Assembly (NCBI GenBank): GCA_016840125.1 | Contig: JAEOSY010000385.1 | Span: 1 to 64,000 of the forward strand | Source: Candidatus Helarchaeota archaeon | GTDB lineage: Archaea; Asgardarchaeota; Lokiarchaeia; Helarchaeales; HEL-GB-A | DNA: 64,000 bases | Direction of reading: 5' to 3' | Shown: positions 8,505 through 18,500 of the stretch, piece by piece | Layout: the number at the start of each line of letters is the position of its first letter | Numbering within the stretch: position 1 is the first letter of the stretch | Notes under the pieces: model-generated | The model's input: the letters and a program-made list of their open reading frames with translations, nothing else | Database searches by the model: none | What the model was told of the DNA's origin: nothing | Translations under genes and position numbers: made by a program

Positions 8505-10301
8505 TTAGATGGAACTTTCGACGCGGGCTAATATTGTGGTTAGTTCTTCGCGTGGATTTGGGGGTAAAATACTTTTAGCGCTAAGTTCTAAACTGTCACT
8601 ATATTTATTGAGGCGTATATTACCTTTAGCGATAATCTTCCGTCCCAAAAGTTCTTTAGATTTCAAAATAATTGGGTATTGCTCGATCAGTTCATCTTCA
8701 ATCATCTTTTCAGCTTCAGCCGCGGTCATTCCAAGAAGTTTCTCTGCTACTTCACCCCCCACAGTAACACGAATATTTTCGGTCCCATCATCCAGCGTAA
8801 GCGACCAGATCATTCGTGGTATGTATTTAGGAATTTTTCCGCATCGTTCGCATTCCCATGATTCACCGCTGGGTGATACTTTTTTAGCACATTTGGGGCA
8901 ACTCTTATAAATGGGATTTTTCTCGGGGATTGATACGATCGTTCCTAGGAGGTCTACATTATCATATTCCTTGAGATCTGAAATGTGTTTTCGCTCAGCC
9001 TCGAGGGTTGTATTAGAGAGATTATTATTTTTATTGACCTTTGTAAGTTTCTTTTCAGATGGGTTCATAGTTCCGTATTTCCCTACATTTAGTTTTGGGC
9101 TCCCCCTAAAAACAGAAACATAACCATTTTCGATGCAATAGGTTTCATTTTTTTGTACTTTTTCTATATCCTCATCCCAGATTGAAAGAGAAATACTGCC
9201 AGTTTCATCAGCAATCACTACATCACAAACAGAATGACGAGACCCATCTTTAAATGATACTTCGCGGGGTTCAAGTTTTTCAACTATTTTCCCAACGAGC
9301 TTTAAATTTTTTTGATGCTTGGTTAGCTCCTTTATTTTAACCTCAATGATATTCCTGGATGAGGTTGCAGCTGGGGCAGCTGAGGCATCAGGTAAATCAA
9401 TGGTTATTTTTGTTTCTTTACGAATTTTGGAGTCATCACCGAGGTGAATCTCTATATCACCATCACGGCCAAGTCGTGTGAATCCATTAATAACCTGAAT
9501 GATATCATTAGTCTCAACTTGCTCAACAAAGGAAGCCTGATCCGCCCAAAGGACAACCCGAACTTGACCAGTTTTATCGAAAATAGTGAGATTTGCGACC
9601 CTCCCTTCCCCACTTCCTGTTTTTTTAATAAAAGTATTAATATTGGATTTCCATTGAACTTTTCCGATAACATTCACACTTTGAGCCTCTTGAAGCTGAT
9701 TGATTTTAGTTAAGGCGGAAGAACCCATCTTTTGTAATTCTGTAAGATCAACATCACTTGGATTGCTCTCTATAATTCCCTGCTTTCCCAGGTTTAATTC
9801 TAATTTATTATTAAAGCCTGGTTTGGTATAGCAGTTTTTGATTTCAATAATACTGTTTTCAGAAATTTTAGAATCCGAAATAAGATTCGTTTGGGTACCC
9901 CATAGATTGACGGTGATTTGACCTGTCGGATCCTGAAGGAGAAATTTTCCGCACATCACTTTATTTTCACTAGTTTTCTCAGTTGATTCTTGTTTTTTCC
10001 GCCGGGTTAATTCACGAACTCCAAAAATAGCTACTACACGTCCAAGGATTGAAATGCCATTCATTCCGATTATGAGTTCTTCAATTTGAGGTCTTTTCCG
10101 TTTATAAGTAGTCGGTTCAAAAACCTCAACACCCAATTCTTTTGCCACAATGCAAGCAGCCCCTTCATCGGTGATTAATCCCCCGAGATCTTCTTTTTTG
10201 GCTTCAATACGCTTTAAAATTTCTTTCTTGCTCTTGTTGGTGTTATTAATAATTTTGTCAATCACATCTTCCAGATTCACATTCATTTTCAAAGTTGCCA
10301 A
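8505..10301 (-). CDS. rpa: Replication protein A-like ssDNA-binding protein (multi-OB, zinc finger)
   Basis: A protein of about 598 residues with at least four successive OB-fold domains, recognisable by the repeated pattern of a strand, a VNLWG/VVLWADQ/LSIWDED strand pair and IEIxNGY-type turns. Near the C-terminus is a zinc-binding module CPKCAKK ... CERCGK (about residues 480-500) followed by another OB fold. This is the arrangement of archaeal RPA41-type single-stranded DNA-binding proteins acting in replication and repair. The first 50 residues look like a helical leader (DEGAACIVAKELGV resembles the archaeal RPA N-terminal motif). The first in-frame start is TTG at 10301; an ATG at 10286 is an equally good start. 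A TATA-like sequence lies about 25 nt upstream. It appears to be a single-gene unit. Confidence 0.9.
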   Translation of the reverse strand: MATLKMNVNLEDVIDKIINNTNKSKKEILKRIEAKKEDLGGLITDEGAACIVAKELGVEVFEPTTYKRKRPQIEELIIGMNGISILGRVVAIFGVRELTRRKKQESTEKTSENKVMCGKFLLQDPTGQITVNLWGTQTNLISDSKISENSIIEIKNCYTKPGFNNKLELNLGKQGIIESNPSDVDLTELQKMGSSALTKINQLQEAQSVNVIGKVQWKSNINTFIKKTGSGEGRVANLTIFDKTGQVRVVLWADQASFVEQVETNDIIQVINGFTRLGRDGDIEIHLGDDSKIRKETKITIDLPDASAAPAATSSRNIIEVKIKELTKHQKNLKLVGKIVEKLEPREVSFKDGSRHSVCDVVIADETGSISLSIWDEDIEKVQKNETYCIENGYVSVFRGSPKLNVGKYGTMNPSEKKLTKVNKNNNLSNTTLEAERKHISDLKEYDNVDLLGTIVSIPEKNPIYKSCPKCAKKVSPSGESWECERCGKIPKYIPRMIWSLTLDDGTENIRVTVGGEVAEKLLGMTAAEAEKMIEDELIEQYPIILKSKELLGRKIIAKGNIRLNKYSDSLELSAKSILPPNPREELTTILARVESSI

Positions 10302-10463
10302 CTCAACAATTTCTGATTAAATATACGAGAGATTCCACATTTAAAATTTCATACTGTGGGGGCAATGTTTCTAGCTTTAGTAATTAGTTTAATATTTAAA
10401 CTCAACTTAGAGGGGAGCACCTCACAGTTCCGACAAAAAAAAGAGAAAAGAGTGGAGGGGATT

Positions 10464-11978
10464 TTAAACTGAAGGGGGGTTAGATACGAGCTTTGGGTAT
10501 TTTTTAAGGATGAGGCTTGCGCCTTTCAGAGCACTATCAGCTGCTAGCATTGTCCCTACACCATGTGTGTCAGTTCCAGCAGTATCCCCGACTACATAGA
10601 GATCCGCGATCGGCAGTTCCGAGGAAATTCTTCTTTCTCCTGATTGACCAGGGGTTAGAGCGGTACCCTCGACGGGACCTCCCTCTTTTCCTAAGTATTT
10701 TTCAATATCAGCGGGTGTTGTAATATCCACAAATTCGGTAAGATCCTCCAATTCCGGATAAAAAGTGAGGATATCTTGGTAATAAATATCAGCCCACCGT
10801 TTCCAATTTTTCACAAAGGGGGGAGCAGAGGTTCCAATGATTAGTAGTTGTTTTCCCGCAGGCGCTAGATTCGGATCCATATTAGAGGGGATTGGCATAA
10901 GATAGCTCGATGCCATTGGAGCTTTTTTCTCGTCCCCTTTGTCAGCCAGTGGGGCAAATTTGGCTTGGGTTAGTTGAACGAAGGAAAAATCCTCCTTGAT
11001 AAGAGGTTTTCTGAGCGCAAACTTGAATGCTAATGCAGAATAGGACGGCATTAAATTCTTGACAAGTTTGGTATAGTCTTTTTCAAAATACTCTTCACCG
11101 ACTAGATGTAGAACTGTTTGCTTGATTCCGGCATTGCTGATAATAATTTTTCCATGAATTTCTTCATCGTCTGCGATAACACCAGCTGCGCGATTGTTTT
11201 CAATGAGTATCTTAGAAATATTTACTCCAGTTCTAACCGCCCCCCCATGTTTCAGCACGCCTTGGGCAAATCCCGATGGGATGGCGATAGACCCCCCGAT
11301 AGGATATCCCGTATCATTAGAAAATACGGTTTCTTGGAGGCATATTATGTATTCAGAGGCGCTGGCTAAGCGGGGAGGGATTGTAAAGAATGTGCCGCAC
11401 ATCATAGCTACAAAATTATGGACTTTTTTATTCGTTGTGATTTCATTAACCCACGATTTCAAATCAATTTCTCGTGCAGCAAGCTCTCGAATTTTTTTCT
11501 TTGACATCTGTAACATATTGCCAATAACACTAATGAGTTCTTTCTGCTCAGCCTTCTTAAAGCCGGTTTTTTTCTCGTCAAGGTCACTCATGGCGTCAGT
11601 CTTCACATCAGTTTTACCCGTGGTTTGGGTAGAGAATCCCATTTGGCTATATCCCGGGCGCCCTTTGAATTTAACCCGACCTTTAGAGGCAAGGTCACTA
11701 TTGAATCTGAGGTAATCCGAAACAAGATTCCCATCTTTCTTGTATGTAAGACCACTACGCTTTAGAATCTTTCCAAAGCGCCCCTTTATACAGTGGGAAA
11801 AATAATGACAGGCCACATCAATAGTGAATCCTTCTTTAACATACGAGCTACATGCTCCGCCTAAGCGTTTATTTCGTTCTAGAATCAGAGTCTTTAACCC
11901 TGCATTGGCTAAAATTGCCCCAACGCCGGTTCCACCGACCCCGCTTCCGATAATTATAACATCCCATTCGTCAGACAT
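10464..11978 (-). CDS. Phytoene desaturase-like FAD-dependent oxidoreductase
   Basis: A 504-residue flavoprotein of the CrtI/phytoene-dehydrogenase-like group. The dinucleotide fold is at the N-terminus (VIIIGSGVGGTGVG) followed by LERNKRLGGACSSY, and the C-terminal FAD motif is LYVVGDTAGTDTHGVGTMLAADSA-like near residues 465-485. The ATG at 11978 has GGGG about 8 nt upstream. Related archaeal enzymes include geranylgeranyl reductases and carotenoid desaturases/isomerases, so an isoprenoid substrate is plausible, but the sequence does not decide this. It is divergent from the DUF362 gene, and the two may share a promoter region. Confidence 0.88.
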   Translation of the reverse strand: MSDEWDVIIIGSGVGGTGVGAILANAGLKTLILERNKRLGGACSSYVKEGFTIDVACHYFSHCIKGRFGKILKRSGLTYKKDGNLVSDYLRFNSDLASKGRVKFKGRPGYSQMGFSTQTTGKTDVKTDAMSDLDEKKTGFKKAEQKELISVIGNMLQMSKKKIRELAAREIDLKSWVNEITTNKKVHNFVAMMCGTFFTIPPRLASASEYIICLQETVFSNDTGYPIGGSIAIPSGFAQGVLKHGGAVRTGVNISKILIENNRAAGVIADDEEIHGKIIISNAGIKQTVLHLVGEEYFEKDYTKLVKNLMPSYSALAFKFALRKPLIKEDFSFVQLTQAKFAPLADKGDEKKAPMASSYLMPIPSNMDPNLAPAGKQLLIIGTSAPPFVKNWKRWADIYYQDILTFYPELEDLTEFVDITTPADIEKYLGKEGGPVEGTALTPGQSGERRISSELPIADLYVVGDTAGTDTHGVGTMLAADSALKGASLILKKYPKLVSNPPSV

Positions 11979-12102
11979 CTTCAATTCCCCATTTTAATGC
12001 GGTTTCAATTAGAAAAGGAAAATTATTATTAATAATTCAATTTATAACAAAATCTATAATGGTTTTAATTACTTTTTGCTTATTAGATTGGATGTGAAAG
12101 GA

Positions 12103-13413
12103 ATGGCCTCGAAAGTCTATTTCATGCACGCTCGTGCTATGAACTTTGAAACGAGTTTAGCTGCAAAAGCGGTGTGGTTATTTGAACAAGGCGGATTAAA
12201 GGATTGTATTGATAAAGGAGACACAGTTGCGGTTAAATTGCACATGGGTGAATATTTTAATACCAGTTACCTACGACCTGTACTAGTACGGGCAATTGTT
12301 GACAAAATAAAGGAGTTTGGAGGAAAACCATTTGTAACAGATACTACTACTCTTCCCTATCATGAATATGTGAATCGCGTTACAAAAAAAGACTATCTTT
12401 TTACTGCTGCGATGAATGGATTTGCCCCACAAACAATGGGATGTCCCATCGTTATCGCCGATGGCGAAATTGGAACTGATGATACCCGGGTGGATTTACC
12501 AGAGGGATTTATTTTACTCGAGCAGTACGTTGCGCGGGAGATTGCTGAAGCGGATGCCATGATTGTTCTGACTCATTTCAAAGGCCATCCGATTGCGACC
12601 ATTGGCGGGTCGATCAAAAATATTGGAGTCGGCTGCGCCTCGAAACGTGGGAAATATAACCTTCATATGGGTGGACATCCAACATACGGACTACAAAATT
12701 CAACCTTTCGACCGAAATTATGTAAGGGGTTGAAATGTAAGAAAGCAAAATACTGTCAAAATGCATGCCCCGAGGGTGCAATCACCCTCACAGAAGATGG
12801 GATTGAGTGGAATCATCTATTATGTTTGGGTTGTACTTGTCACATGCTAAAAGCATTAGCCTGTGGAGTTTTTACGATACCGGATGGGTATTTTGAGGCT
12901 ACGAGCGCTGCAATTGTAGATTCAGCTCTGGCGTGCATGAAAACTAAGGATAAAGGGAAAGTGGGGTTCATTAACTTTGCTATTGACATCACTCCTTGGT
13001 GTGATTGTGTCCCTTGGGCGGACATTCCGATGATTCCGAATCTAGGTGTATGCGCATCTTTAGATCCCGTAGCTATAGACGCCATGTGTGTGGATATGGC
13101 AACTGAGGTGGCGGCGATCCCCAATTCACAAGCAGATGAATATGGTGTTGGTGCTGCGGGCGTTGAAAAGTTTCAAACAGGGTCATCTTTGATGGGAATT
13201 CCCACTGACATTCAACTGAAAATCGGAGAAAAAATAGGGCTGGGCACTAGGAAATATGAAAAAGTTACCGTCGAACCGGGACAACCTGAGCATTTCAAAT
13301 TTAGGGATGTGCCCCTTGGAGCCTATATGGCGGAACACTATAAACAAGACCATCCATATCCGAAACAGGGATTTAAACGCCGAAAAGAGGTAGATTTATC
13401 GCTCTTACAATAA
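12103..13413 (+). CDS. DUF362 protein with ferredoxin-type iron-sulfur motifs
   Basis: About 436 residues. The N-terminal half has the DUF362 pattern: VAVKLHMGEYFNT, then GGKPFVTDTT, and LTHFKGHPIATIGGSIKNIGVGCASKRGK. A Cys-rich insert follows (CKGLKCKKAKYCQNACPEGAI and HLLCLGCTCHML), which could hold one or two iron-sulfur clusters. Another cysteine pair lies in ITPWCDCVPWAD. DUF362 proteins are putative Fe-S redox proteins without a settled reaction. The frame is open upstream to a TTG at 12076; I prefer the ATG at 12103 because the family-like strand begins there. It is followed by SCP2 and GlcD-type genes in one direction, so an electron-transfer role in the same pathway is likely (inference). 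Confidence 0.85.
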   Translation: MASKVYFMHARAMNFETSLAAKAVWLFEQGGLKDCIDKGDTVAVKLHMGEYFNTSYLRPVLVRAIVDKIKEFGGKPFVTDTTTLPYHEYVNRVTKKDYLFTAAMNGFAPQTMGCPIVIADGEIGTDDTRVDLPEGFILLEQYVAREIAEADAMIVLTHFKGHPIATIGGSIKNIGVGCASKRGKYNLHMGGHPTYGLQNSTFRPKLCKGLKCKKAKYCQNACPEGAITLTEDGIEWNHLLCLGCTCHMLKALACGVFTIPDGYFEATSAAIVDSALACMKTKDKGKVGFINFAIDITPWCDCVPWADIPMIPNLGVCASLDPVAIDAMCVDMATEVAAIPNSQADEYGVGAAGVEKFQTGSSLMGIPTDIQLKIGEKIGLGTRKYEKVTVEPGQPEHFKFRDVPLGAYMAEHYKQDHPYPKQGFKRRKEVDLSLLQ

Positions 13414-13481
13414 TTCTCATAGAAAAAGTTAATTTAAAACAAAATTAACACGTAATAATAATAACTTAAGTTGGTGAGAAT

Positions 13482-13886
13482 TTGTCTGAAAAATTGAAGT
13501 TAGGTTCGATGGAATGGGCGCAAGAATTCGCGAAACGCTGCAACTCAAATGAAGATTATCTTGAGTATGCATCGGGTCTTTCAACGACATTCTGTATTAA
13601 TGTGCCGGATATGGACCCCCCAATCGCGTTCCACTGGAACTGTGTGGATGGGAAAGCCGAAGATTTACAAGAGGGGCTCAATGAAGCCAGTGAATTTACA
13701 ATGGAAGGGAATAAAGATATTTGGCTACAGATAATTAAGGGGGATCTGAATTTTATGGATGCTGTCCAACGCAAACAGATTACACTCAAAGGACCTCTTC
13801 CTAAATTAATGCGGTTCATGCCTGCAACCACAGAGTTAATTAAGATCATTGAATCAATGGCAGATATAACTGATTTTGATGTCTAG
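13482..13886 (+). CDS. SCP2-like sterol/lipid carrier domain protein
   Basis: A 134-residue single-domain protein with the SCP2 pattern: a strand pair ending FHWNCVDGK, then ASEFTMEGNKDIWLQIIKGDLNFMDAV, then ITLKGPLPKLMRFMPATTELIKII, where family members have GKIKVxGD and a closing helix. SCP2 domains bind hydrophobic ligands such as acyl-CoA or isoprenoids. It starts with TTG, supported by GGTGAG (13473-13478) three bases upstream of it. It lies between the DUF362 gene (68 bp) and the GlcD-type gene (11 bp), so it is probably co-transcribed and could present a lipid-like substrate to the flavin oxidase. Confidence 0.85.
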   Translation: MSEKLKLGSMEWAQEFAKRCNSNEDYLEYASGLSTTFCINVPDMDPPIAFHWNCVDGKAEDLQEGLNEASEFTMEGNKDIWLQIIKGDLNFMDAVQRKQITLKGPLPKLMRFMPATTELIKIIESMADITDFDV

Positions 13887-13897
13887 GGCGAATAACT

Positions 13898-15352
13898 ATG
13901 GATGTGTTAGAAAAATTACGCGGAATTGTGGGAGATCAGTGGGTTTCGAATCGCCCCGAGGAGCTCTACATCTATTCCCGCGATATGACTGAAAATCCAC
14001 CGTCGATGCCAGATTATGTGGTCATGCCTGAAACTGTTGAGCAAATTCAACAAATAGTGAAATTGGCCAATGAACAAAAGGTTCCCATCACACCCTACGT
14101 AGCAGGTTCAAATGTCGGAGGATTAGCTATCCCACTCAAACATGGGATAGTAATGGATTTAAAACGAATGAAAAAGGTAATCGAGATAAACCGAGAGGAC
14201 ATGTATATTGTTGTAGAGCCGGGATTCACGTTCGGACATCTCCGAAAACTACTCGATGAACAATTGCCTGAATTCGAATATTCATTCCCTTTTGCTCCAC
14301 CGTATGCATCTGTTGCCATTAATGCAATCTTACATGGGCTTGGGAACCTCTCGCATAAGCACGGAAGTATGGCGGATTCAGTGAATGGACTAGAAGTAGT
14401 TCTTCCCACGGGAGAGCTAGTACGGGTTGGATCCTGTTCGATCTCACCTTACTGGAATACACGCAGTTCGGTGCCAGATTTATTGGGTCTCTTTATTGGT
14501 TTTCAAGGAACTACAGGGTTGGTAACAAAATGTGGTATCTCACTCTGGCCCAAACCACCTCACCAGACACACTGTGTAATTTTTGCTACAGATCCTGCGA
14601 ATATGTATCCCTCATTCATTATGAAGCTTTGTCGATCCCAGATCTGCCAGGAAATGGGTGGAGGATTGCTCGGTACATCAGTTACGGAAGGTCTCCTACC
14701 CATGGACAAGTTGGAGGATCTCATTTCCATGATGGGATTGACCCCCAAATACGAGGGACTTTATTTCGCCAATCTCTGTACCCTTTGGGGTTGTTCAGAA
14801 GATGCTTTGAAAGCAAAATATAAGTTCTTAGTGAAACTGGTGAATGAGTTTAATGACAAGGAAAACGCTAATCTAATCCTACTGCGCCCAGAAGACTATG
14901 GCGAGATGGGACAGGAAATGTTGACCCCTCTAAATTTGCCAGTACAAATTCCCGGGTTACTCAAAGAAGGTGGCTTGACGTGGGTTGGTACTTATGTCCC
15001 CCTCTCACGGTGGTTGGAGGGATGCACTCGCGGAGTTGAGATCCATTATAAATACAAACGCATTCCGGGTATTCTGCATCGTCCAATGAAGTTGGGACAT
15101 TATGGGGTGCAGCGATTTTTAATTCCCTTTAATAAGTCAAGTAAAAAGGATATTCAAGATGTTACAGCTATGTGTAAGGAATTAGTTGAGATGATTTTAG
15201 ACATTGGCGGTTTGCCTTATAAGATGCCCGCTTGGGTAGCCAAAATCATGATGAAACATGCCGATCCGAACTTTGTTGCGCTGTTGAAAAAAATCAAACA
15301 CACACTCGACCCGAATGGAATTTTAAACCCTGGTAAACTAGGGATCGATTGA
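13898..15352 (+). CDS. FAD-binding oxidase, GlcD/D-lactate dehydrogenase-like
   Basis: A 484-residue flavoprotein of the FAD_binding_4 (vanillyl-alcohol oxidase) superfamily. The FAD-binding half shows VVMPETVEQIQQIVKLANE, then PYVAGSNVGGLAIP, VVEPGFTFGHL and HGSMADSVNGLEVVLPTGE. The C-terminal end LDPNGILNPGKLGID is the standard family ending. Family members oxidise 2-hydroxy acids, aryl alcohols or alkyl-glycerone-phosphates; the partner genes (Fe-S DUF362 protein and SCP2) suggest a lipid or aromatic hydroxy compound, which is inference. It is the last gene of the three-gene unit and is followed by a T tract. Confidence 0.9.
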   Translation: MDVLEKLRGIVGDQWVSNRPEELYIYSRDMTENPPSMPDYVVMPETVEQIQQIVKLANEQKVPITPYVAGSNVGGLAIPLKHGIVMDLKRMKKVIEINREDMYIVVEPGFTFGHLRKLLDEQLPEFEYSFPFAPPYASVAINAILHGLGNLSHKHGSMADSVNGLEVVLPTGELVRVGSCSISPYWNTRSSVPDLLGLFIGFQGTTGLVTKCGISLWPKPPHQTHCVIFATDPANMYPSFIMKLCRSQICQEMGGGLLGTSVTEGLLPMDKLEDLISMMGLTPKYEGLYFANLCTLWGCSEDALKAKYKFLVKLVNEFNDKENANLILLRPEDYGEMGQEMLTPLNLPVQIPGLLKEGGLTWVGTYVPLSRWLEGCTRGVEIHYKYKRIPGILHRPMKLGHYGVQRFLIPFNKSSKKDIQDVTAMCKELVEMILDIGGLPYKMPAWVAKIMMKHADPNFVALLKKIKHTLDPNGILNPGKLGID

Positions 15353-15378
15353 AAAATTAATCAAGCACATTAAACTAT

Positions 15379-15389
15379 CTCTTTTTTTT
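15379..15389 (+). terminator. T-run terminator after the oxidase operon
   Basis: A run of eight T residues in a T-rich context about 30 bp after the oxidase stop, in front of the surface-protein gene, which has its own Shine-Dalgarno sequence and probably its own promoter. Confidence 0.4.
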
Positions 15390-15554
15390 GGATTATGAAT
15401 AGTATTGCGAATTTCACATTTTACCGAGAACTGCCCCCCCTTGACTTTTATTAGATTCCTTACTCTATTAACTTGTGTTAAAAACATAAGGAGAAGAGAA
15501 AAGGAACGGGGTTGGTTCCTTTTTTTTAAAAAAATAAAAAAATTGGGTGTTGAA

Positions 15555-18500
15555 ATGGAAAGACATAAGTTTTATGGCATTTTTTTAATATTCACTTTAT
15601 TTGGGAGTATTTCATTTAGTTTGGGTCTGAATTTAGTAAATATACAAGTTAACCAGACTAATTTACAAGGAGATGTTGAGAACCTCAATAACCTCGCAAT
15701 TAATATTACCAGTCCGGGGGATCTAACGATCGATGGAGGGGATACCAGTAATCACACAATTTCTTGGACGCTAAATGATACCTCCAGTTACGATTATTTA
15801 GGGGTGTATAGTTTCACGGAAGATGCTGAGGGGACGGATCCTGCAAACTGGACAATAATTGAAGAATTCAATACTAGTATTGAGGTGATTGCAAAGAAGA
15901 ATGGACATTCAAAAGTCGTGGAATTGTGGGATAATGATAATTCAAACGATTGTTACTTGTATAATAACTTTGCACCCCAAACAACGGGTAGTGTTGAGTT
16001 TTGGATATACGGCCTAGCAGGTATTGAAAGTGCGACTTATATCAGATTACACAAGGGTGTTCCATCACCAACTAATGCAGGACCTTACTTGAAGGTAGAT
16101 TGGAGTGGTGAATACTTACGATATTATAGCGGGGGTTACACTGATATAATATCATCGTCGGGTTTTTCTGAGCGAACATGGCACCATATTAGAGTTGCAT
16201 TTAACTGCACTACTGATACATTCGATATTTGGGTTAATGGTATTCAAGAAGGAACTGGATTACCATTTGCTAACAATGCAAATTCTCTAGTGTATATTGA
16301 TGTTGGCACTTCAACTATATCGACTTATGGTAATACCTATACGTACATCGATGCCGTGGATTACTCCTGGGCGCCGGGGTATTATCAAAATAGGAATATG
16401 GATATAGAACCAGTGGATTATTTAGGGTTATATAGCTTCACGGAGGATGCCGTAGGGAGCGATCCAAGTGGGTGGACCATGAATGAACCGTCAGGTACTA
16501 ATATCTCTGTTGAAAGTGAATACAAAAGTCATAGGAACGTTCTCTTTCTTGATGATGATAGTAGTTCTACGAGGTGTTATATCGACAATTATTTTACTGC
16601 GCAGACATCGGGATCTATTGAATTTTGGTTTCTAATGCCAGATGTTAGTACGCCCGCGCATTTTCAAACTTATAGCACGACATTAGGGCCGTTGTGGCCA
16701 ATTTATCTAGCCGTCTCGTACGATCTAGGCGGCGTAACCCCTGACTATTTAGCATGGAATAATGGGGCGGTATTCCAAGACATTACCCAATTATTTGATA
16801 ACACTTGGTACCACCTTCGTATTAATTTCGAGTGTGGAACCGGCAATTATGACAATTTGAGCGCGCATACTTTCAACCTCTACCTTAATGGAGTACAATA
16901 TGGTCCATTTAATTTTTATTTGAATGAAAACAATATTTCTCGTCTTCGTTTTAACACTTATGACTCCCCCTACCAGCCAAGTGAGCTATATTTAGATGCC
17001 GTGGATTACTCGTGGGCCCCGGGGTATTACACAAATCGGAATATGGATGTAGGACCTATCGATTACCTGGGAACGTATAGTTTCACGGAGGATCCGGTAG
17101 GAGCAGATCCAAGTGGGTGGATTGTCGTAGAGGATCCAAATACAAATTGTAGTATAATTGAGGAAAAAAATGGACATCATAAGGTGATGCAATTAGATGA
17201 TAATATGGTTTTTGGGGCGACGAATGCAGATAATAGTTTTGGGAACCATTCGAGTGGTACCATTGAAATGTGGGTTTATGCAGATGACCCCATCTCTGAT
17301 CAGGGGTTGAAAATTTATGTGGAGGAGAATGAGTCTTACCCGATCTATACAATATTTGAGACTAATAACGAGAAGTTAGTACGTCATAATGGAACTCACG
17401 TTTTGGATATTTGCAACATCTCGAATCAAGTCTGGCATCATCTTCGATATACCTTCGAGTGTGGATCTGGTGGGTATGATGGGTTGTCCGCGGATCAGTA
17501 TAATTTGTACGTGGATGGTGTCAAATACGGTCCATTTATCTTTCGGGTTACTGCGGAGGGGCTAGATGAATTACACTTCGCGTCTGGTTCCACAGCTGAT
17601 GATGGAAATACATATATTGATGCGGTGGATTATTCCTGGACCCCTGGCTATTACACAAATCGGAATATGGATTATGAAATTTTAAATAATGAATCTATGG
17701 ATTATCTCGGCGCCTATAGTTACACACAGGATGCTGATGGCGCGCTTCCAATAGGGTGGACTGAAAACAATGATCCAGGATGCACGGTGTCAGTCATCTC
17801 AGAGGTGAATAGTCATAAAAAAGTGATGCAATTATATGACGGAAACATTACCGGGAGAGCTATAAGTATAAATCAATGGGGACTTAATGTAACCGCGGGA
17901 AGCGCTGAATGGTATTGGCGAACGAGCTCCCCCACATCCTCCAATTATTATCGGTTTTTTGATAATGACAGTTGGGTTATCTATTTCGTGAATTTTTGGG
18001 GCGATTTTCAGTATTGGGATGGGAGCTATCATCTTATTACGACATCAGTCCATAATCAATGGTACCACATTAAAGTGGATTGGATCAGTACGGGCTGGCA
18101 AGTCTGGATTGATGGGGTGCTTTACGGCAGTGGGTATTCTTACACATTCGCTTCCCCAATGAACGATGGATTGGATAGATTAGAGTTTCATACCATCGAT
18201 ATCTATACAAACTTCTACAATTACTATGATGCAGTTGATTATTCTTGGGCTCCAGGTTATTATCCCAACCGAAATCTCGATGATATGCCGGAGCCGTTAT
18301 CCTATGCAGTATTTGAAGATGGAAATAAAATAACAAATTGGCTACAGTGGAGTGGTTCAACCCAAGTGGATTACAATGTAAGTGCTCAGGGACTCGGATT
18401 TGGTGTTCACAACATATCCTTAGTTTATATAGACACCGATGGCCAGTGGTATCATGATGATGTAAGTGTGGATGTGAATAGCACCGTTGTAGCTGACTGG

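Noticed and set aside
15405..15554. Upstream in-frame extension of the surface protein
   Set aside because: It would put 50 charged residues before a clear signal peptide; the ATG at 15555 has a good Shine-Dalgarno sequence.
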